DNA of 64,000 nucleotides, taken from contig LR746268.1 in the NCBI GenBank assembly GCA_902729315.2, positions 2,597,501 through 2,661,500 on the forward strand, read 5' to 3'. Origin of the DNA: Spirodela intermedia (Eukaryota; Streptophyta; Magnoliopsida; Alismatales; Araceae). The position numbers and the translations under genes were made by a program. Below the pieces are notes generated by a model. It was not told where the DNA came from. It saw only the letters and a list, made by a program, of their open reading frames with translations, and made no database searches. Below, in pieces: positions 38,501 through 53,700 of the stretch (the stretch's first letter is position 1; the number at the start of each line of letters is the position of its first letter).

Positions 38501-41500
38501 TGCTTTTTCGTGTCACTTTATTTATTATCGGTAAGTTTCTCTGACCCTGATTTGGTTCGATAGTCTCTTGTTTTTAGTTTACTCTCCTGTTATATATTTA
38601 TGAATAGCAATATTGTGACAAAGAAGATATAAGCATCAGTCTTCTAAATCATCTATCCAATGTAAAAAATTAAGTTCCCCATAAGTCACACAGCGAGATC
38701 TTCAGTTGTAGACTTATGCAGTTGCTCATGGAGACTATGTCGTCCTTGTAGTTCTGATATTTCTTCTTTCTTCAGTTTATTTAAGTCTGGTTACTTTTTA
38801 ATGCGAGCAGGGCATACCTCAGGCTATATTTTATCCCCTTCTATTTTCCCTGAACTGTTCCTTTTTTCTAGGTATTCCCTTTCTAAGAATCCTTGGTAGC
38901 TTGAAAATGTGCCAGGCTATACTCCTGTCTCTGAGATGCTGCCTTTAGTAATCTATTTGAGCTTTGAACATAAAGTCAATGGGCATTAAGTTCAGTTATC
39001 CATAAACGGCACCCTCTAAACATTTTCTTTATAATGCAGGAACTTATGACTTTTTTCGTCATAATCTCGTATGGATAATGATTATATGTTTGGGTACAGG
39101 AGCAACTTGGGCTTGCTGTGACAGAATTTTTTAGGACTAGGCATGGTAGACCTAAAGCCACATATACAATCTTTGCTTCTGAAGGCCTAAATTTTCATGC
39201 CTACTAGATGACTTAAACGAAAATCATTAATCTTTAGCACAGAGTGGCTGATGAGTGACTAGTCGAGCTAGTTGATTTCGACAAATAGAATGCATGTTGA
39301 AAAATTATTCAATACATTTCTGAAGTTTTTATTGTGTAAAATATTTTTTATGCTACTAAAATGGTTGAAGGAATTAGCTCATAATAAGTGATTACTCATG
39401 CAACTTATGAAAGTTTAATTCAGTCAATATTGTGTTTGAGGTCTTAACTACTTGAAGGAATGAGCTCTTTAGAGAAAAGATGTTATGTATGTCTTCCTTT
39501 TCTAACCAATACCTTTCTCAGTGCGAAATGACAGGAGTTATTGTCGATGTTGGAGATGGGGGTACACATGTTGTTCCAGTTGCTGATGGGTATGTTATTG
39601 GAAGCAGCATGAAGTCTATTCCAATATCAGGGAAAGATGTCACCTTGTTTATTCAGCAGCTTTTGCGGGTACTTCCTAGAGGACCTCTTTTTTTAGTTTG
39701 TTCTTTGTTTTCTTGCATTATTAAACAATCTACTCTTTTTTATGTACATAGCTCGTGCATTGATGACAATCACGCCACATGTGTGCATAGCTCGTCTTCT
39801 CATACTAGTTTCTACATGACTGATGGCTCATCCCGCTTTTGCCATTCTCTTTTTAGTTATCATTTTCCTGATGCCCCTCATCAAACTTTTTGTCTTGTCC
39901 TTTATTCTACTAAACCTAGTTAAACAGATGCATTAACATCTGAATCTAGTAGAACATTTGCCTTCTACTCTGAAGGCTGTTATGATGTGAGCAGATATTC
40001 AATTTAACTTAGTATGAAGTCATTTTCTCTTCAATTAAGTTTTATTTGTCATGCCATTGTTATCATGAAAACTAGATCGCTTAATTGGAGAGAATCTGAT
40101 TCTATACATATTCTATCCTGGTTGATATTGTCCTTTTCCTTGTCGTTGCCATTCTCTTATAAATTAATCCCCTTTGTTTCTTATTTATTCCTGTCCACTT
40201 CACGCAGAGAAGTGATAACCTACACATTGAAATCTAGTTGAAAAATCTTTTTAGCAGTGATATATTGTGTGCCTTCCTTTTTCTTTTTGCATTATGAGCC
40301 TGGTTTTACCATTTTAATTTTGATGTATATAGATGCTCAGTGTAATAAATCTTGAAACTGTTTTCTTTCATTTGTTCAAATGTAAAAGAAATTTAACTTC
40401 TTCAAAATGTCTCACTTCAGAACAGATTTCATCAGTAAGCATTTAAATTCCCGCACAAGCTTGATCTCATACCAGGCGCAGTGGAACAACTATTGTGATC
40501 TCCTTCATTATTTGCAAACATATGCAATTGATTAGAGGTTTATGTAGCAAAAAAGTTAACTTATTGAAGAATTTAATATTTGCAGTTTAAACTCGAGCAT
40601 ACGGCTTAAAAAACTGCTTAAGTTCAAAATAAAATGGCTGGATTACATTGGGCTTATTGGCCCTTGTTCGAGTTCAGAAAAGCCCAATACATTTTTCTTT
40701 GGATGTTCTCATTCTTTGTTCTCGGGTGGTTCAGTCCGTTTTGGACCTGTATTTGCGTAATTTATCACTGATGGTTGGCATCATGATCATTCAGCTCCAA
40801 CATATAGTTAATGTCTAGAGAACAATCTTATGTCGTTTCCATATCATGTTGGAAGGGGAAAGAGCTGACAAATAGTGTTACTCAGAAGACAGTCTCCGCA
40901 TTAGGATATTTCATCCATAAGTTAATAATCAAGTGGCGGTTTTTCATGCGTGGAAAATCTTGTATAATGCAGAAATTCATTTTTTACTTCAGGAATGGTG
41001 CAGTTTTTGCAAATGCTTTACTTGAAAACTCCTATTAAAATATCCACATTTTTTATTGATTTCCTTGCATTCACTATTACGATGCTGCTGACACTTGTAC
41101 AACCCATTTTTGATGGAGGAATAATCTTTTTGTTGAACCTATGTTTCTTTTTTTCGATTTTAATCTCAGAAGATGGGTTTTCTTAGATAGGCATCATGGT
41201 TCATTTTCATAAATAATGTAACAAATTTTATTTGTGTCTCTGGTCTAATGCAGAATCAAATTTCTTGTAAGAAGATTAGTTTTCCGTATTTTCATGGAAT
41301 TCATTGTAGTTTCTGAAAAATTGATTAAATTGGTTCTCTAATTTCTCTTAATTTCATGTTTCCCATAGGAAAGGGGAGAACATATACCTCCAGAAGATTC
41401 TTTTGATGTTGCTCGAAAGGTTAAAGAGATGCATTGTTACACTTGTTCAGACATAGTAAAGGTAATTCCAAGTCTCTCATAGTTTTGGCTACTGATGATG

Positions 41501-44500
41501 ATGGAAATATAGGTACCACCCAGCGAAATTACTTTCGAATTGATGATGATGGTGCCAACGATTCACTTGTATTTCTAATTGGGAATATTTATATTGTTAA
41601 ACACACATGTAGTCCTCGTTTGTAATTGTTTTTTTGAAGTTGTTCAGTTCAGAAATGTAAATGAATTTTCTTTGATTTGGCTGATTGTTTTGTCTGTGGA
41701 GGCAGGAGTATAACAAGTATGACAAAGAGCCCTCCAAATACATTAAACATTTTACTGGCGTCAAACCAAAAACTGGAGCACCATACTCATGCGATATTGG
41801 CTACGAAAGGTTCCTTGGCCCTGAGGTGGTTTTTTGATGCCTTACTCACAATTTCTTTGCGCCTGTTTTACAATAATTGATTAGATAAAGCCTCCTATGT
41901 TACCTGTTTCTTTAATGAGGGAAATAAAAGGAATTTATAATTTTAAATTTAAAAAATAGTTCATGATATATATATAGCCACAGAGCATGTACATACTGAT
42001 AATTTATGATTTAATATTTTTTTAAAATTATTGAAACATTGATTCTTGTGTCAAGAAAATAGTTGTGATATCAACCTGTGTAGCACTTGTGTCACTTTTG
42101 CTGGGATTTCTATCTTCTCATTAATCCTTATCTGAACTTATGTCTGTCTCAGTTACCTTTAGTGGTGTTAGTACAGTGATTTGTGCAGAGTGAATCTTTA
42201 CCTTGTGCTATGCTGCTCAAAGTCGGTGTTTGAATTCTGTCTCACCCTCTAACTCGTGCTGTCACTGCTGTTGAAGGGATTTTAGGATTTTGATTCTTTG
42301 TATTGCATCCTTGTTTTGATAATCCATATTATTCTTTTTATTCGTTATTCTTTTTTATCATTTTACTACCAGTTTTCCTATGTGGCATCTCACCCTGGAA
42401 GACACGGGATGTGATAAGATTAGTTGCCCATCTCATGGCTCAGGGCAACTTCCACGACAGTCCTTTTCTCTGAGAGCAGTGTCATCTCTTTTTCTACTGA
42501 TAACATGCTTCAATTTGTGAAGTCTTTTGAACTTTAACTTAATAGTTTTTTATTGATCATATTTTCTCTGATTTGAGTCAAAATCATTGTTGAGTTTTTG
42601 GAGTATCAATTAAGGTGAAGACAATTAATGTGTAAATTTATTTTACTTTATTTACTTAGAATAGCTTTTCATGCTCTGGAATGTTGTACCAACATGGTGT
42701 GGCTCTGTTTTATCTTTTTATCTTTGGTAGATTGCCTAAATAATTTACTGAGTGATACTCCAAAGTCAATTTCTATTTACTAAACAATATACTGCTGAAT
42801 ATAGTTCACTGTCAATTTATGTTTTCTTTTACAAACGCCACATGCAGCTTATTGATATGTTTCGAATTGTCCTTCGGCTTCTTAAGTCTTATTTTTCCAT
42901 TATTATTTTGGGTAGATTGCTGGTATCCAACTTTAAATGCTATTTTCTCTGCGAAGACAAGTTGCCCCTCCATTGCCTTTGTCCACCATTGGTTGATGAA
43001 TTTTCTGCTCTTTATACTATATTTGCAGATTTTCTTTAATCCAGAGATTTATAGTGATGAATTCACCACTCCACTGCCTTCAGTTGTTGACAAGTGCATC
43101 CAGTCAGCACCAATCGACACTAGGAGGGCTCTTTATAAGGTTCATATGCCAGGAAATATTGTAGTATTAAAAGGTTAATTTTTAAATCAGTGAATTTTTA
43201 TTTGACGACAATTTTGAACCATATTCAGAATATTGTGTTGTCTGGAGGTTCAACCATGTTCAAGGATTTCAATAGGAGGTTGCAACGAGATTTAAAGAAG
43301 ATAGTAGATACCCGTAGTCTTGCTTCTAATGCTCGCCATGGTGCAGACATAAAGGTTGGCATTGAGTATTTAATGATTTCAGTTTATTCTCGTTACATCA
43401 CTAACACAGACTCCTCTCATTCCAGTCTCAACCTGTTGAAGTCAATGTGGTGAGTCATCCAATTCAAAGGTTTGCAGTTTGGTTTGGGGGGTCTGTGCTT
43501 GCATCAACATCTGAATTCTATGAGGTATGACCGCATTCAAATGTGAATACATTTTAGTCTGCTTTATGTAGTGATTTTTTTTGCCGTTTGAAATATATAA
43601 TTCGTGTGCACTTATTAATTTAGCTCGATTATTTTATTGCAGCATGTTTATTCGGAAAACTGTCTCAGTTTCTAAATAATTTTTGAATTTATTTATCAAG
43701 CCCCATAGATCTTAATATGAGAAAAGGCCAAATGCCCTAAATTTATGATCTGAAAAATTTACAGTGGGAACAAAAGTAGTAAAAAAGGTTACAAGATATC
43801 ACAATTTTTGAAATGACGAATGCCAACTTACGGTTCAGCCCGTTAAGATATGCGCCAGACGGCATATGTAGTATAAACTGATTTAGAGCTCGCTGATCAG
43901 GATATTTTGGTGGTATTGCTGTATGCAATTTTCTCAGCTTTTCATCATGGTAGCTGTCCTAAATTTTTATTGAATGCTCTTTTTTATCTTTCCTTGAGTG
44001 CGGACTGCTCTGATGAAGACTAAACAGGATATTAGATTGGGTTAACCGTAGCATACACAATAAATGGGATAGAACTGTATTGACATTGGGATCTTGACAA
44101 AGGCTGCCGATGATCACAAGAAACTGGCGATGTTGAGGGTTAGATAGAGGATAATACGGTGCTAGTTTCTCAAAGAAATTGCTAACTTATGCAAGTCCGG
44201 GATTATATTCACATATATTAAAAGTCCTCGGTGGAAGTTTCTGAACACATTTTATCTTATGGACATCTCTCCTTCAACCGTGATGTAAACATTCGATAGG
44301 TAAGGATCTAAGGCAAAGGCCTCACTTCTCTTACCGAACCTTTATGTTTGGGGTTTTTAGGCTTTCTTCTAAGCAGTTGTTTCTCATAAAAGCTATCTTC
44401 TCACCTCGTTCGCAAATCATAAGACTACTGACCACGTTGATCTTTTTAGTCACTTTTACAACTTTGATATTGTGTAGATTATGTATTTATTTCTTTATTA

Positions 44501-46722
44501 TGTTTTCATGACCCAACTCAGCATAAAACTTTGATATTGTCTACGGGTTTTGAATATCACCGTATAGTTTCTTACGAAATCAGAGCTTCTGGTTATAGTT
44601 AAGCAAGTTCATCTAATTTTTTGCTACCCGGTTCTTTTAAAGATTGAAGATTCAAATAAGGCAAACTATGATGAAACCTTTTAATAAATGTTTACTGCGA
44701 TTTATATCTCCCGGTATCAAATATACAACGCAGTCTTTATCAAAGTTTCATCATTCAAATAATGCTATCAAGCAACCAGCATGGATGTTGGGTGTATGGA
44801 AAGTAACACTTGGGACTGGCTTAGAAACACAAAATCGACAGCAAAGGGTGAATGCTTGAAGTTTTTTAAGCAATGGAAGTTTTGACGGAAATTGAAATCC
44901 CATCAGTAAATTTCATACAAACCAACTTCCATCTCACCTTCTTTTAGTTCCCTATGACCACAATGTGACATCAGAATTTCGGTGAAAAGTAGGCAAATTA
45001 TGCTTGAGTCTCGTATTTTATTGAATGCCATTGTATTATCAATAGCATTAGATAGAGTGTAGGCTAGACTATTCAGATATGCGTTTTCTTGGATTCATAG
45101 AAACTTAAAAGAGTTGGTGAAGAACAGGTGGATAGAGTCCATAGTTTTTTGACAAAGCATGTTCTTCATATATGGGTGCAGAACTGGTAGAGGATTTAAT
45201 GTTGGGGAGGGGGGAAAAGGAGCTAGACTATAAAATAACTTGGTGTTTCAAAGGGTGAGATTTTTTCTGAGAAGAATTAAATAATATGATTGAGCGAATG
45301 ACCGATAGTTTTTAAATGGGAAAGGAAATATCAAAAAGCTCCTTCCTCTCTTATTTTTGTCTGAAAAATGAATCATGAGAGTTTCAAGGACTGCTAATGG
45401 AGCCGACTCTTTTACTGTTGAATGGCTCAGATAAATAAGTACCCTGGAACACCCTTAAAGCCTGATGAATTTCTCAGCCAGAAGATTCCCATTGAATCAC
45501 CCAAAGCACAGCTGACGATGACGTCTCCCACCACTCTTCATCTGAATTATGTTAAATGACCAAGTCTACTGAGTCTTAAGCTCTTAAGCTTGGTAGCTTG
45601 GTAGCTCTCTAGGTTTTTGATATTACATCAAAGATACAATATTCCATTAAAAGGGATCAATGGTTTCCACATAGCGTACTGCATAGTTCGTCTAGATTTC
45701 TGGTTGATATGAGAAAACTTGCAGAAGTCTCTGAGTATCAATCGCCTGAAAGATAGCTATTTTTCCAATATCACGTTTTACACATTTCATCATAAGCTAT
45801 GTGTTGTAAATGGAGAAACGACCTCTGTCACGGAGGACAGGGGAGAACGGGGGAAACCGCCTCAATTCCATTCAACCATTACACCCCTTAATATAAGGAG
45901 AAATCCTACACTTTTCCAAAAACATCCTCAACTAATTACACTATTTTCCTACGACCTAGATATTCCAGTACTATGGCTCTTTTTAACTGTTAGATGTATT
46001 TCAATTGTTATGCATTGATTAGGGTCGGCAATAGATTACCTATAGTTTTTTGTTAATCTTTTTCTAAACAGCCAGTAGTGGTTACTGATGAAAGGCTGTC
46101 TCTCTTGTCCATAGTCAAGCATCCTAAGGAACCAACGAAGTCTGAGCTCAGCCGCATGTGTATCCCATACCATTCTTGATAGAGGAGACATGATCTCCAA
46201 CCTCAAACAGGAGAATTTTTTTGTTTCTTTAGTCCCAAAATTTTTGTTTCTACTTATAACCCTATGATGGAATAACATGCTATGCACCAGAATGCTAATC
46301 TTACACAACGGAGACTGTTTCTGACTGTCAAGATCTAGAATTCTGTCTGAAAATAGTTGAACAAAGTATAATATTGATCCTACACCAGATCATGGAACAG
46401 GCAGATAAACTAATATGATTAGCATTTATGATATAATAAAATAATAATTTATTTTTGCTCTTATGGCCACTTGCGTCTAACTTATGCATGTAATAATAGA
46501 AACTATGATGCTTCAAACACTATTAATTAGAACCCCATCAGAAAGGATGTCCATGACGATCATTTTTGTTCTAAATATTTAGCTGTGCTTACTGCATTGT
46601 GTTGGAGGTGGAAGGAAATCTGATGTTCTTAACTTCTGCAGGCCTGCCACACGAAAGCAGAGTACGAGGAATATGGGGCCAGCATTTGCCGTACAAACCC
46701 CATCTTCAAAGGGATGTACTGA
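35539..46722 (+). CDS. ARP3: Actin-related protein 3 (ARP3), complete, ten exons
   Basis: Subunit of the ARP2/3 complex, which nucleates branched actin filaments; in plants its loss distorts trichomes and epidermal cell shape. Exons: 35539-35585, 36119-36353, 36422-36646, 39522-39668, 41369-41461, 41706-41825, 43029-43139, 43229-43354, 43426-43524 and 46642-46722 (TGA). Together they encode 427 aa, a typical plant ARP3 length, and every junction is GT-AG with the frame kept. Diagnostic segments: [19 protein letters not shown] (phosphate-1 loop), [58 protein letters not shown] (phosphate-2 loop), [20 protein letters not shown] (adenosine site), and the ARP3 ending [18 protein letters not shown]. 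Insertions relative to actin ([20 protein letters not shown]) are ARP3-specific. Introns 3 (2.9 kb) and 9 (3.1 kb) are large. The start is the first ATG before the conserved phosphate-1 loop. Confidence 0.97.
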
Positions 46723-47716
46723 TTTGTGGTGCCGGCGCTACCATCATTGTTCATCAAAGAGTTTGGGAAGCCATGTGCATGTGAGGCGAGACCAGAGACT
46801 TGGAAGATGGTTCTTCTTCACCCATGCACAGGGCTCAGATGTAATAGAAGTCATTCAGGTGCTCTGCTGAAGTGGGTCTGCAGCAGTAAGAAACCTGCTG
46901 CTGGTTGTAACATTTTATAGGGGTAACCTTTATAACTGGATAGGATCTAGGCCGAAGATCTTTTAGTATTCAGCCTAGTCAACTAGAGAGCATATTCTTT
47001 TGTACTGAACAATTGATTTATGACCTTGGTGCTGATGATTTCCTTGCTTGTTGCCAGCGTGGTTGGTTGGTACCCCTCTCTCTGTCTTCCATGTAGCGTT
47101 TGAACTTGGGTTATTGTTCTTTTCAGGGCCAACCACAGAGATGGGTCAACCTAAATCTAACGTCACATTGCGTGCTGTACGACCATCCTAAGCCCAAATC
47201 CCATATGTACAAAGCTGAGCATGGATTGATGCGGCTGATGTACTATAATTAATAGTTTCCCATCCGTTGTTTATGGTTAAACCAAGTGAAGAAATGAAGC
47301 ATAAGATGATTTAAAAAGAGTCAGTATCACTTGCTTAAAAAAAAAAAGTTATTAGAAATAGACCAACAGAAATACCCAAATATCATTCGATTCAGCACTC
47401 AAAAAGATATACCTCAGTCTTTGAGAAACTCCAACAAATTTGGAGTCATAGAATGTGCCGTCAGATATATGCGTTTCATGCAAAAAATGATAATCTTGGG
47501 CCGATGGCCAGCAATAAAAAGAACACTAGGAGACATAACACCCCTTCCCTCCTTCATGAGATCCCACCAAAAACTTGGGGAAAAATGGACAGATGGGAAC
47601 CTGCTTTAATTGGTGCCAAAAATGTAGGCAGTAATCACCTAGAAATAAACAAGAATCGGGGACCAAATCTGGTATCTTCACAGCAGATACCAGTATAATC
47701 GATTTATTAAGCTCTT
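46723..47716. other. Convergent intergenic region between ARP3 and ATP23
   Basis: The two stop codons face each other 994 bases apart. Both 3' UTRs must lie here: ARP3's probably ends around 47.0 kb. No other gene is visible. Short open frames at 46726-46920 and 47331-47609 lack any recognised domain. Confidence 0.7.
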
Positions 47717-50700
47717 TCAAGGAGCCCGGTCGAAGGGCTTTGTGTCATTGTAGCAGATCTCCCAGACAGCTTCCATGGCGTTCTTGGCGGTGGATGGGCC
47801 AGAGCAGTAGGGGTTATTAGCCAAGGACATCTGCACTCGCCTCTTGACGCACTCCTTTGATTGCCCGACACAAATTAAGAAAGAACAACAACAAAAACAA
47901 CCACAAAACAACAAGTAATCAGCAGAGCAAGTGATTTCTACAGCCCAAGAATCAATCATCGGAACAATCTATGAGGATTTAAAGATAAATCAATGAATGC
48001 TAGTTGACCCTTCAAAAAGCAAGTCTTCACACCCTGCCTCATGGTAATGATCGAAATTAACATAAGCTGGAGCTGAAAACTGTCTCCCAGCCTCGAACTT
48101 TCGGAGGGGCAGTCCTGTAATCCTCACCACCAATTCTTTGGAAACAAAGACAAGAAATTCATTGTGGCCCACAAAGTCAACCTGTAACTTAAGGACTTCA
48201 GCTCTACCAAGATACTGGTTGGCTCTATGATTCACCCTCCATCGCTGAACGCCGGATTTCATAAGGCATTCAACATTGAAAGTTGACTCAGAAAAAAGTA
48301 GGGCTGACCGGGAAGATTAGGCAATAATTTGGAGCCTGGGTGATGGCCTCTCTGAGAGAACTGTAAGGCAATAACACGTTCTACATATTCACTCCCGCAA
48401 ACTCTAGATCCTCAATGGCATGGAAACATATCTGTTGCCTTTCATGATCATCAAATAATTTCAAAACCAAAAGTAGGCCTTGAAGCAAATAAGTAAAAGA
48501 TTCACCTGTTCATGCCCTCGTAGTTTTGTGTGTCCTCGCAGCAATTCTCGTTTAAAGTGACAATCCCCACTAAGATGAGCGGCACGAATCTAGTTGATTA
48601 CATGAAAAAATAAAAAGGTTACAGAAACCACTTTGAAACATGAGAGACCGTTGAGCATGCCACTTCACCGTGGTGCCTTGCCTCTGGATGTATACATATC
48701 AACTCTTTGCAGGGTGGATTTTCCAGTTTTCGTGTAAATTCAACCCTTCCTCACAATCATTTGGGGAAAAGCTACTTTTAAAAATAGAAATAAATAAAAA
48801 CGTTTCACCAAGCAAATCAAGAGGACTGTTGAATTATAAGCATCAGCCTTTTAAAAGCGTATAAGAATTGGAAGCTATGAATATGAAGGTCTTCTGACAG
48901 ACAAATGGCCGCATATACCTCACTACAAGCATGATGAGCACAGTTTGTCCAGTTGAGGTTTGCAGCGCGGCAATCATCATATGCATGGATGAGTTCGTGG
49001 ATAATAACTTGGTTGACTTCATCTTGAAAAGTCAAATGATTACTACATACAACAACCTGAAACATAGAACAGATGAACTTAGTCCTAGACAAAAACTTGA
49101 CAACAAAGCAATTGTTTTTCCTTATTGAAGATACGGGATCCACTGTGCTATTAGCTGAAAGATTTTATTTTTTTCAGAAACATAGCATTCCCCAAAAGAT
49201 ATTTTGGAGAATATTCATTAGACTAAGCGCTTACGTGGCAGTCCCTATTGCTGAACACGTCGCTTTTTTTTATTTATTCCTTTTCACTTTTCAGAGAGAA
49301 CTTGGTTATTACTGGCGCAAGGAAACTGCTTGGTAGTGCGCCTCCCCAGATGAGGAGATCCGATTGTCACAGCAACTTCTCCCCTCCGCCCCCCCAAGCC
49401 CACGGAGGATGGTCAAGAAGGCATGCAATTTATTCCTGAGAAGAAAATTCTAGCAAAATAAAAAAATTGGCCTTCTTATAAGAGGAACCAACAGGACTAT
49501 AGAGACCTAGATGATACCAGTAATGTCAGTACAAGATAAGGTTTCAAGGATCATTTATCCTAAAAATTCTCAAAGAAAAGGACATCAACCCTCAAGGAAC
49601 TATGTTGCAGATTGAAATATATTGGGTCACAGCTTATGTCATTGGCTCAATGTTCTTTACCAGAAGATGAAATATATTGGGAGTCAATGAAGAACACTGA
49701 GTGACTCCAACTGACTCATAAAATGCAACTGGTCAATCATCAGATCAAGAAAATGAAGGAAGGTGATAAATTGACAGATAAATGGGTGTACATATTCATA
49801 CACACATAGATATGTCTCGCTTGATTTTCAAAATTTTAATTTTCCTAGTAATTTCTCTGAATGAAAACTATTATAAGATAGAAAATTCATACAAGAAATT
49901 AATTCGTAAAAAAACGCAATCATCATGCCAACCCATAGCATCTAAAATGAATATTTTTTTGGAAATAATTAAATAATTTCAATTATTTAATGTCAACTCT
50001 GATGCATCTTTCATAAATTTTGACATATTTAGCTCACAAAAGTGGACCTCTTTAATAGAAGAAGGTATCTTCATATCCATCATCGACAACATTACCTATA
50101 GAAACATGCAGACTTTCTTTTGGGGATTTCTGTATTGCATACTTCATCGCTTTATGATAATAATGATGAGATACATTTAAAGCCACCCATATGTAGGACA
50201 TCCTATACCATTAGATCTGTAGTCATTGAACCAATTTACGAAAAATGAAGGAAAAGTATGGTGCTCATATTACAAGGAAAAGTCTGTTCACTCTAATAAT
50301 TATAAGGAAAAGTATGGTGCTCATAATCCCAGGTTAGGGGCAGCTGTGCCCAATCGACATTGGTTGGGAAGGACCGTGGAACAATGCTACCATGAATAAG
50401 TTCTTAACTAAACGCCCTAAAAATATATTGGATCAATAGTTTAACGACTTCACTGTCCTAGAATAAGCTAATTTTGGATAGATTAGCCCAATCTACTTGG
50501 ACCAAATGGCCCAGCAGGTATAGTCAAAGAAGGGTTGAATCCAGGATCCAATCCTGATCAGGATGAGATGGACCTAGCTGATCTAGTGATCTAGATCTGA
50601 TTCTGGGAATTATGGGGACGAGAAAATATCGATTTATTTATAGGTGCCTTGCTGTTCAACTTTTATCTCATCAACTTTTATGTAAAACCTTCTTGTTTAT

Positions 50701-53700
50701 GTCACATTCTTTCCACTACTTATTTCTCATGTTTTTCTTCAACTTTAGTAACATAAATGTACCGTTAAACTTCATGTAACGACTACTTTGTGTAAATATT
50801 TTAATGTGAAAAACTCCAAAAGATATTTAGACGTAACCTGAAATTAGAGGATCTAGGCTCTAAACCCCAAAAATAGACAATCGCCTACAAATTACAAGAA
50901 AAAAAAGTCGAGATCTAGTCTCAACGTTCTTAGAGTAGGGGTCAATGAGCATGAAATACCAGGAAGTCAAAGGCACAGCAGGTGTTGTGGAACAATAGAG
51001 GGCATAAGAGTTAAAGGGGAATCACTAATCTCAGGTCAGACAAAGGGCTTGGACAATCTTCAAGATCATTCAGAAAGGTCTTCAGCAGAAACATACACAA
51101 AAGATAACGAATGCAATTTAGGTTTGTTAATTGGACAAGTGAGCACTACTGCAAGCCATATAGGCGATATGTGTGCAGTATCAACTAGATGGTGGGGCAC
51201 TGAAAGATGATCTCGCAGTAAGGAAGTCAGGAAAGACTAAAAGACTGTCTAGAGGGAAATACACACCCTTGCAGCCTGAATGGCATCCTGAAGAATGATC
51301 TTTGAACATGACTGATAGAATCTTCTGAGTTTGGACAATGTTCTGAAAGAGGTGACGCTCCATATTGTCTATTTCCCAACTCTTCCCTATAAACGTTTAG
51401 GTTGGAGATTTGTGGAAGGGTAATTCCATTACCCGAAAGGACCAGGCTACAATGTTTCATAATTCCCCATAATAGACAGGGAACCTGAGGACAACAATCG
51501 AATCAGCTTAGCATAAAGCAAATTTTGATGAGATCCTTATAAGTCACGCAGTCCTACTTAGCTCATAACAAGTTAACGTGATACTTTCCTCCATGTTTCT
51601 CAACCTTTAATCAGACATGCATACAACTTTTTATGTTCTACTAAAGCAGCCAACTCCATTGACAACTATCTTCAGTTTCTTGGGCTGTTACCATTCACCC
51701 TTCCTCTATACATTACCGACTGAACAGTGACTGACATCACTTGCATTCGTTCTTCCTTCCAAATCATGTGTCCTATAATACCCAGGGCTTTGTCGTTTCC
51801 TCTAATTATTCTTCATAAATCAATTATCCTCCACCAGAGGCATTAGTGTAACATAACTTTAACTGACATGAACATGTATACCTGTTCCAAAACATTAGGT
51901 GCTAGTAGCCAATGAAGGAAGACCTAATCCTCCCAGGTCCATCTTATTAGAGAAAACTTTAAAGACCGTCTTAAATTAATGATATTTAGATTCCATTCAG
52001 ACCTGAACGATAGGCTTTATCAAAAAAATGCACGAGATTTATGGAAGGGAATGCTTAGAGGCCATATTACTGCGAATGAAAAAAGCAATTGTTTTTACCA
52101 CATGCAGCAGGCGCGAACTGCACTGGCTTAAATTGGATATGGATGAGTACTAAGTTATGGCTTGAATCGTGGAAGAAAGAGCTTGCTCTTTGTTCATCAT
52201 TCTATGATGACTTTAGAAAAAAAAGAACACGAGCTCCTCTGGAGAAGTCTGAATGGAGAAGCTACTGAAACTTCTGAGGTAGTTTGAAGATCTTATCTTC
52301 AACTATACAAGTATGTATAATTTAATGCAGAGAAGTTTAAGAGATAGTTTGACGGCAATTTGCACTCTTCGTTTATTTTCGAATGCATAGCAAACAATAC
52401 AGAAGAGATCTCCCAAGGTTTTTGGCTTTATTTTGGCTGTTCCATCAAGTGAAAAGCCTGTATTTTGGCTTTAAACGAAAGAGGAAGTTGAAGATCTAAA
52501 CCCAGTTGGGACAACATTCTATACAGACATTAGATACGTACGACATCAGTCAATATAGCTGTCAAATTATAGGAAGTTATTATTACAGATGTTCAGACAT
52601 ATCATCTCGGTGATCCTCTGCTGAGAACCGCAAAGAGACTATGAGAAGATCATAGACGGTGAAAAATAAATCCCAAGTGGGTGGAGAAAATAATCCTAAA
52701 CCACCGTACTAGTGGACAAAGAGACATCAAACTTTCAAGTTTCTCTCTCTATTGATGTCAGATACCAATCAAATGCGTGCACACACTGATGGGGAACACC
52801 TTCAATTAGTAATCTGTAAATGTAAACAAAAAAGTAGTAAACACGATAATGGGTTTTTCCCTGGAGTTTTCATAGCAGAGATGAACGATTCTTCATTGCC
52901 ACTGTGCCTTCTAAATGAATTGTTGTTCTAACTTAAATGTTCTCCCAAGCAAATTTCTACAGACGTGGAATCTGATGCCAACTAAGTCGCATTACATATA
53001 CACAATGGTTGGGAGGGCGATGCCCATGTAGATGACAAAGTCAACATCTGGGCAGTTTAATCCAAAAAAAGGTGAAGACACTAATTTACATAGAGAAGGT
53101 TTTTACTCGATAGATAAATTCAGCCCCTGCCTCCTCCAAGGTGTCTTGAGCATCCAAAACGTGAGTCCAAGGATAGTGACAGACCCGGCGAATAGATTGA
53201 TGTGTTTAGCAGGCTTTTTCTAAGAGCATCTTAGAATTTTAGGACCACACATACTCATCACCTCGTTGAAATTAATCTAATTACCTTCATGCCCGATTTG
53301 GGATTGAATGAGCTAGAATTGAGCGGAAGATGCCTCCAGACTTTTTGGGTAGAATGAAGAATGTGATTTATGTTCAGATATTGCATTGCTTATCATCTTC
53401 ATTCGTGTAGACGTGTGTTCATGAAAGATGGCTTAGCTAGATGAGTTTTTTTGCAGGATTCTGAGCTCCTTTATACAAATGTAGGATGCCTCCGTTTAGT
53501 GGACGGGAAGAGTTATCCACCCATCGGTAGATAACTGCTTCTCCCAGAGCATAATTATTTGAATCACCTAAAATCATGCACTGCAAGCTTTCCGACTATC
53601 CACCTGGTTCGATCTTTCTCGCAGTTTTAAGTCAGCAAAAGATCTAATAGCCCAGAAATCCAGAGATTCAACCGAAAGAGAACCCCCTCTGCATGCCCAA

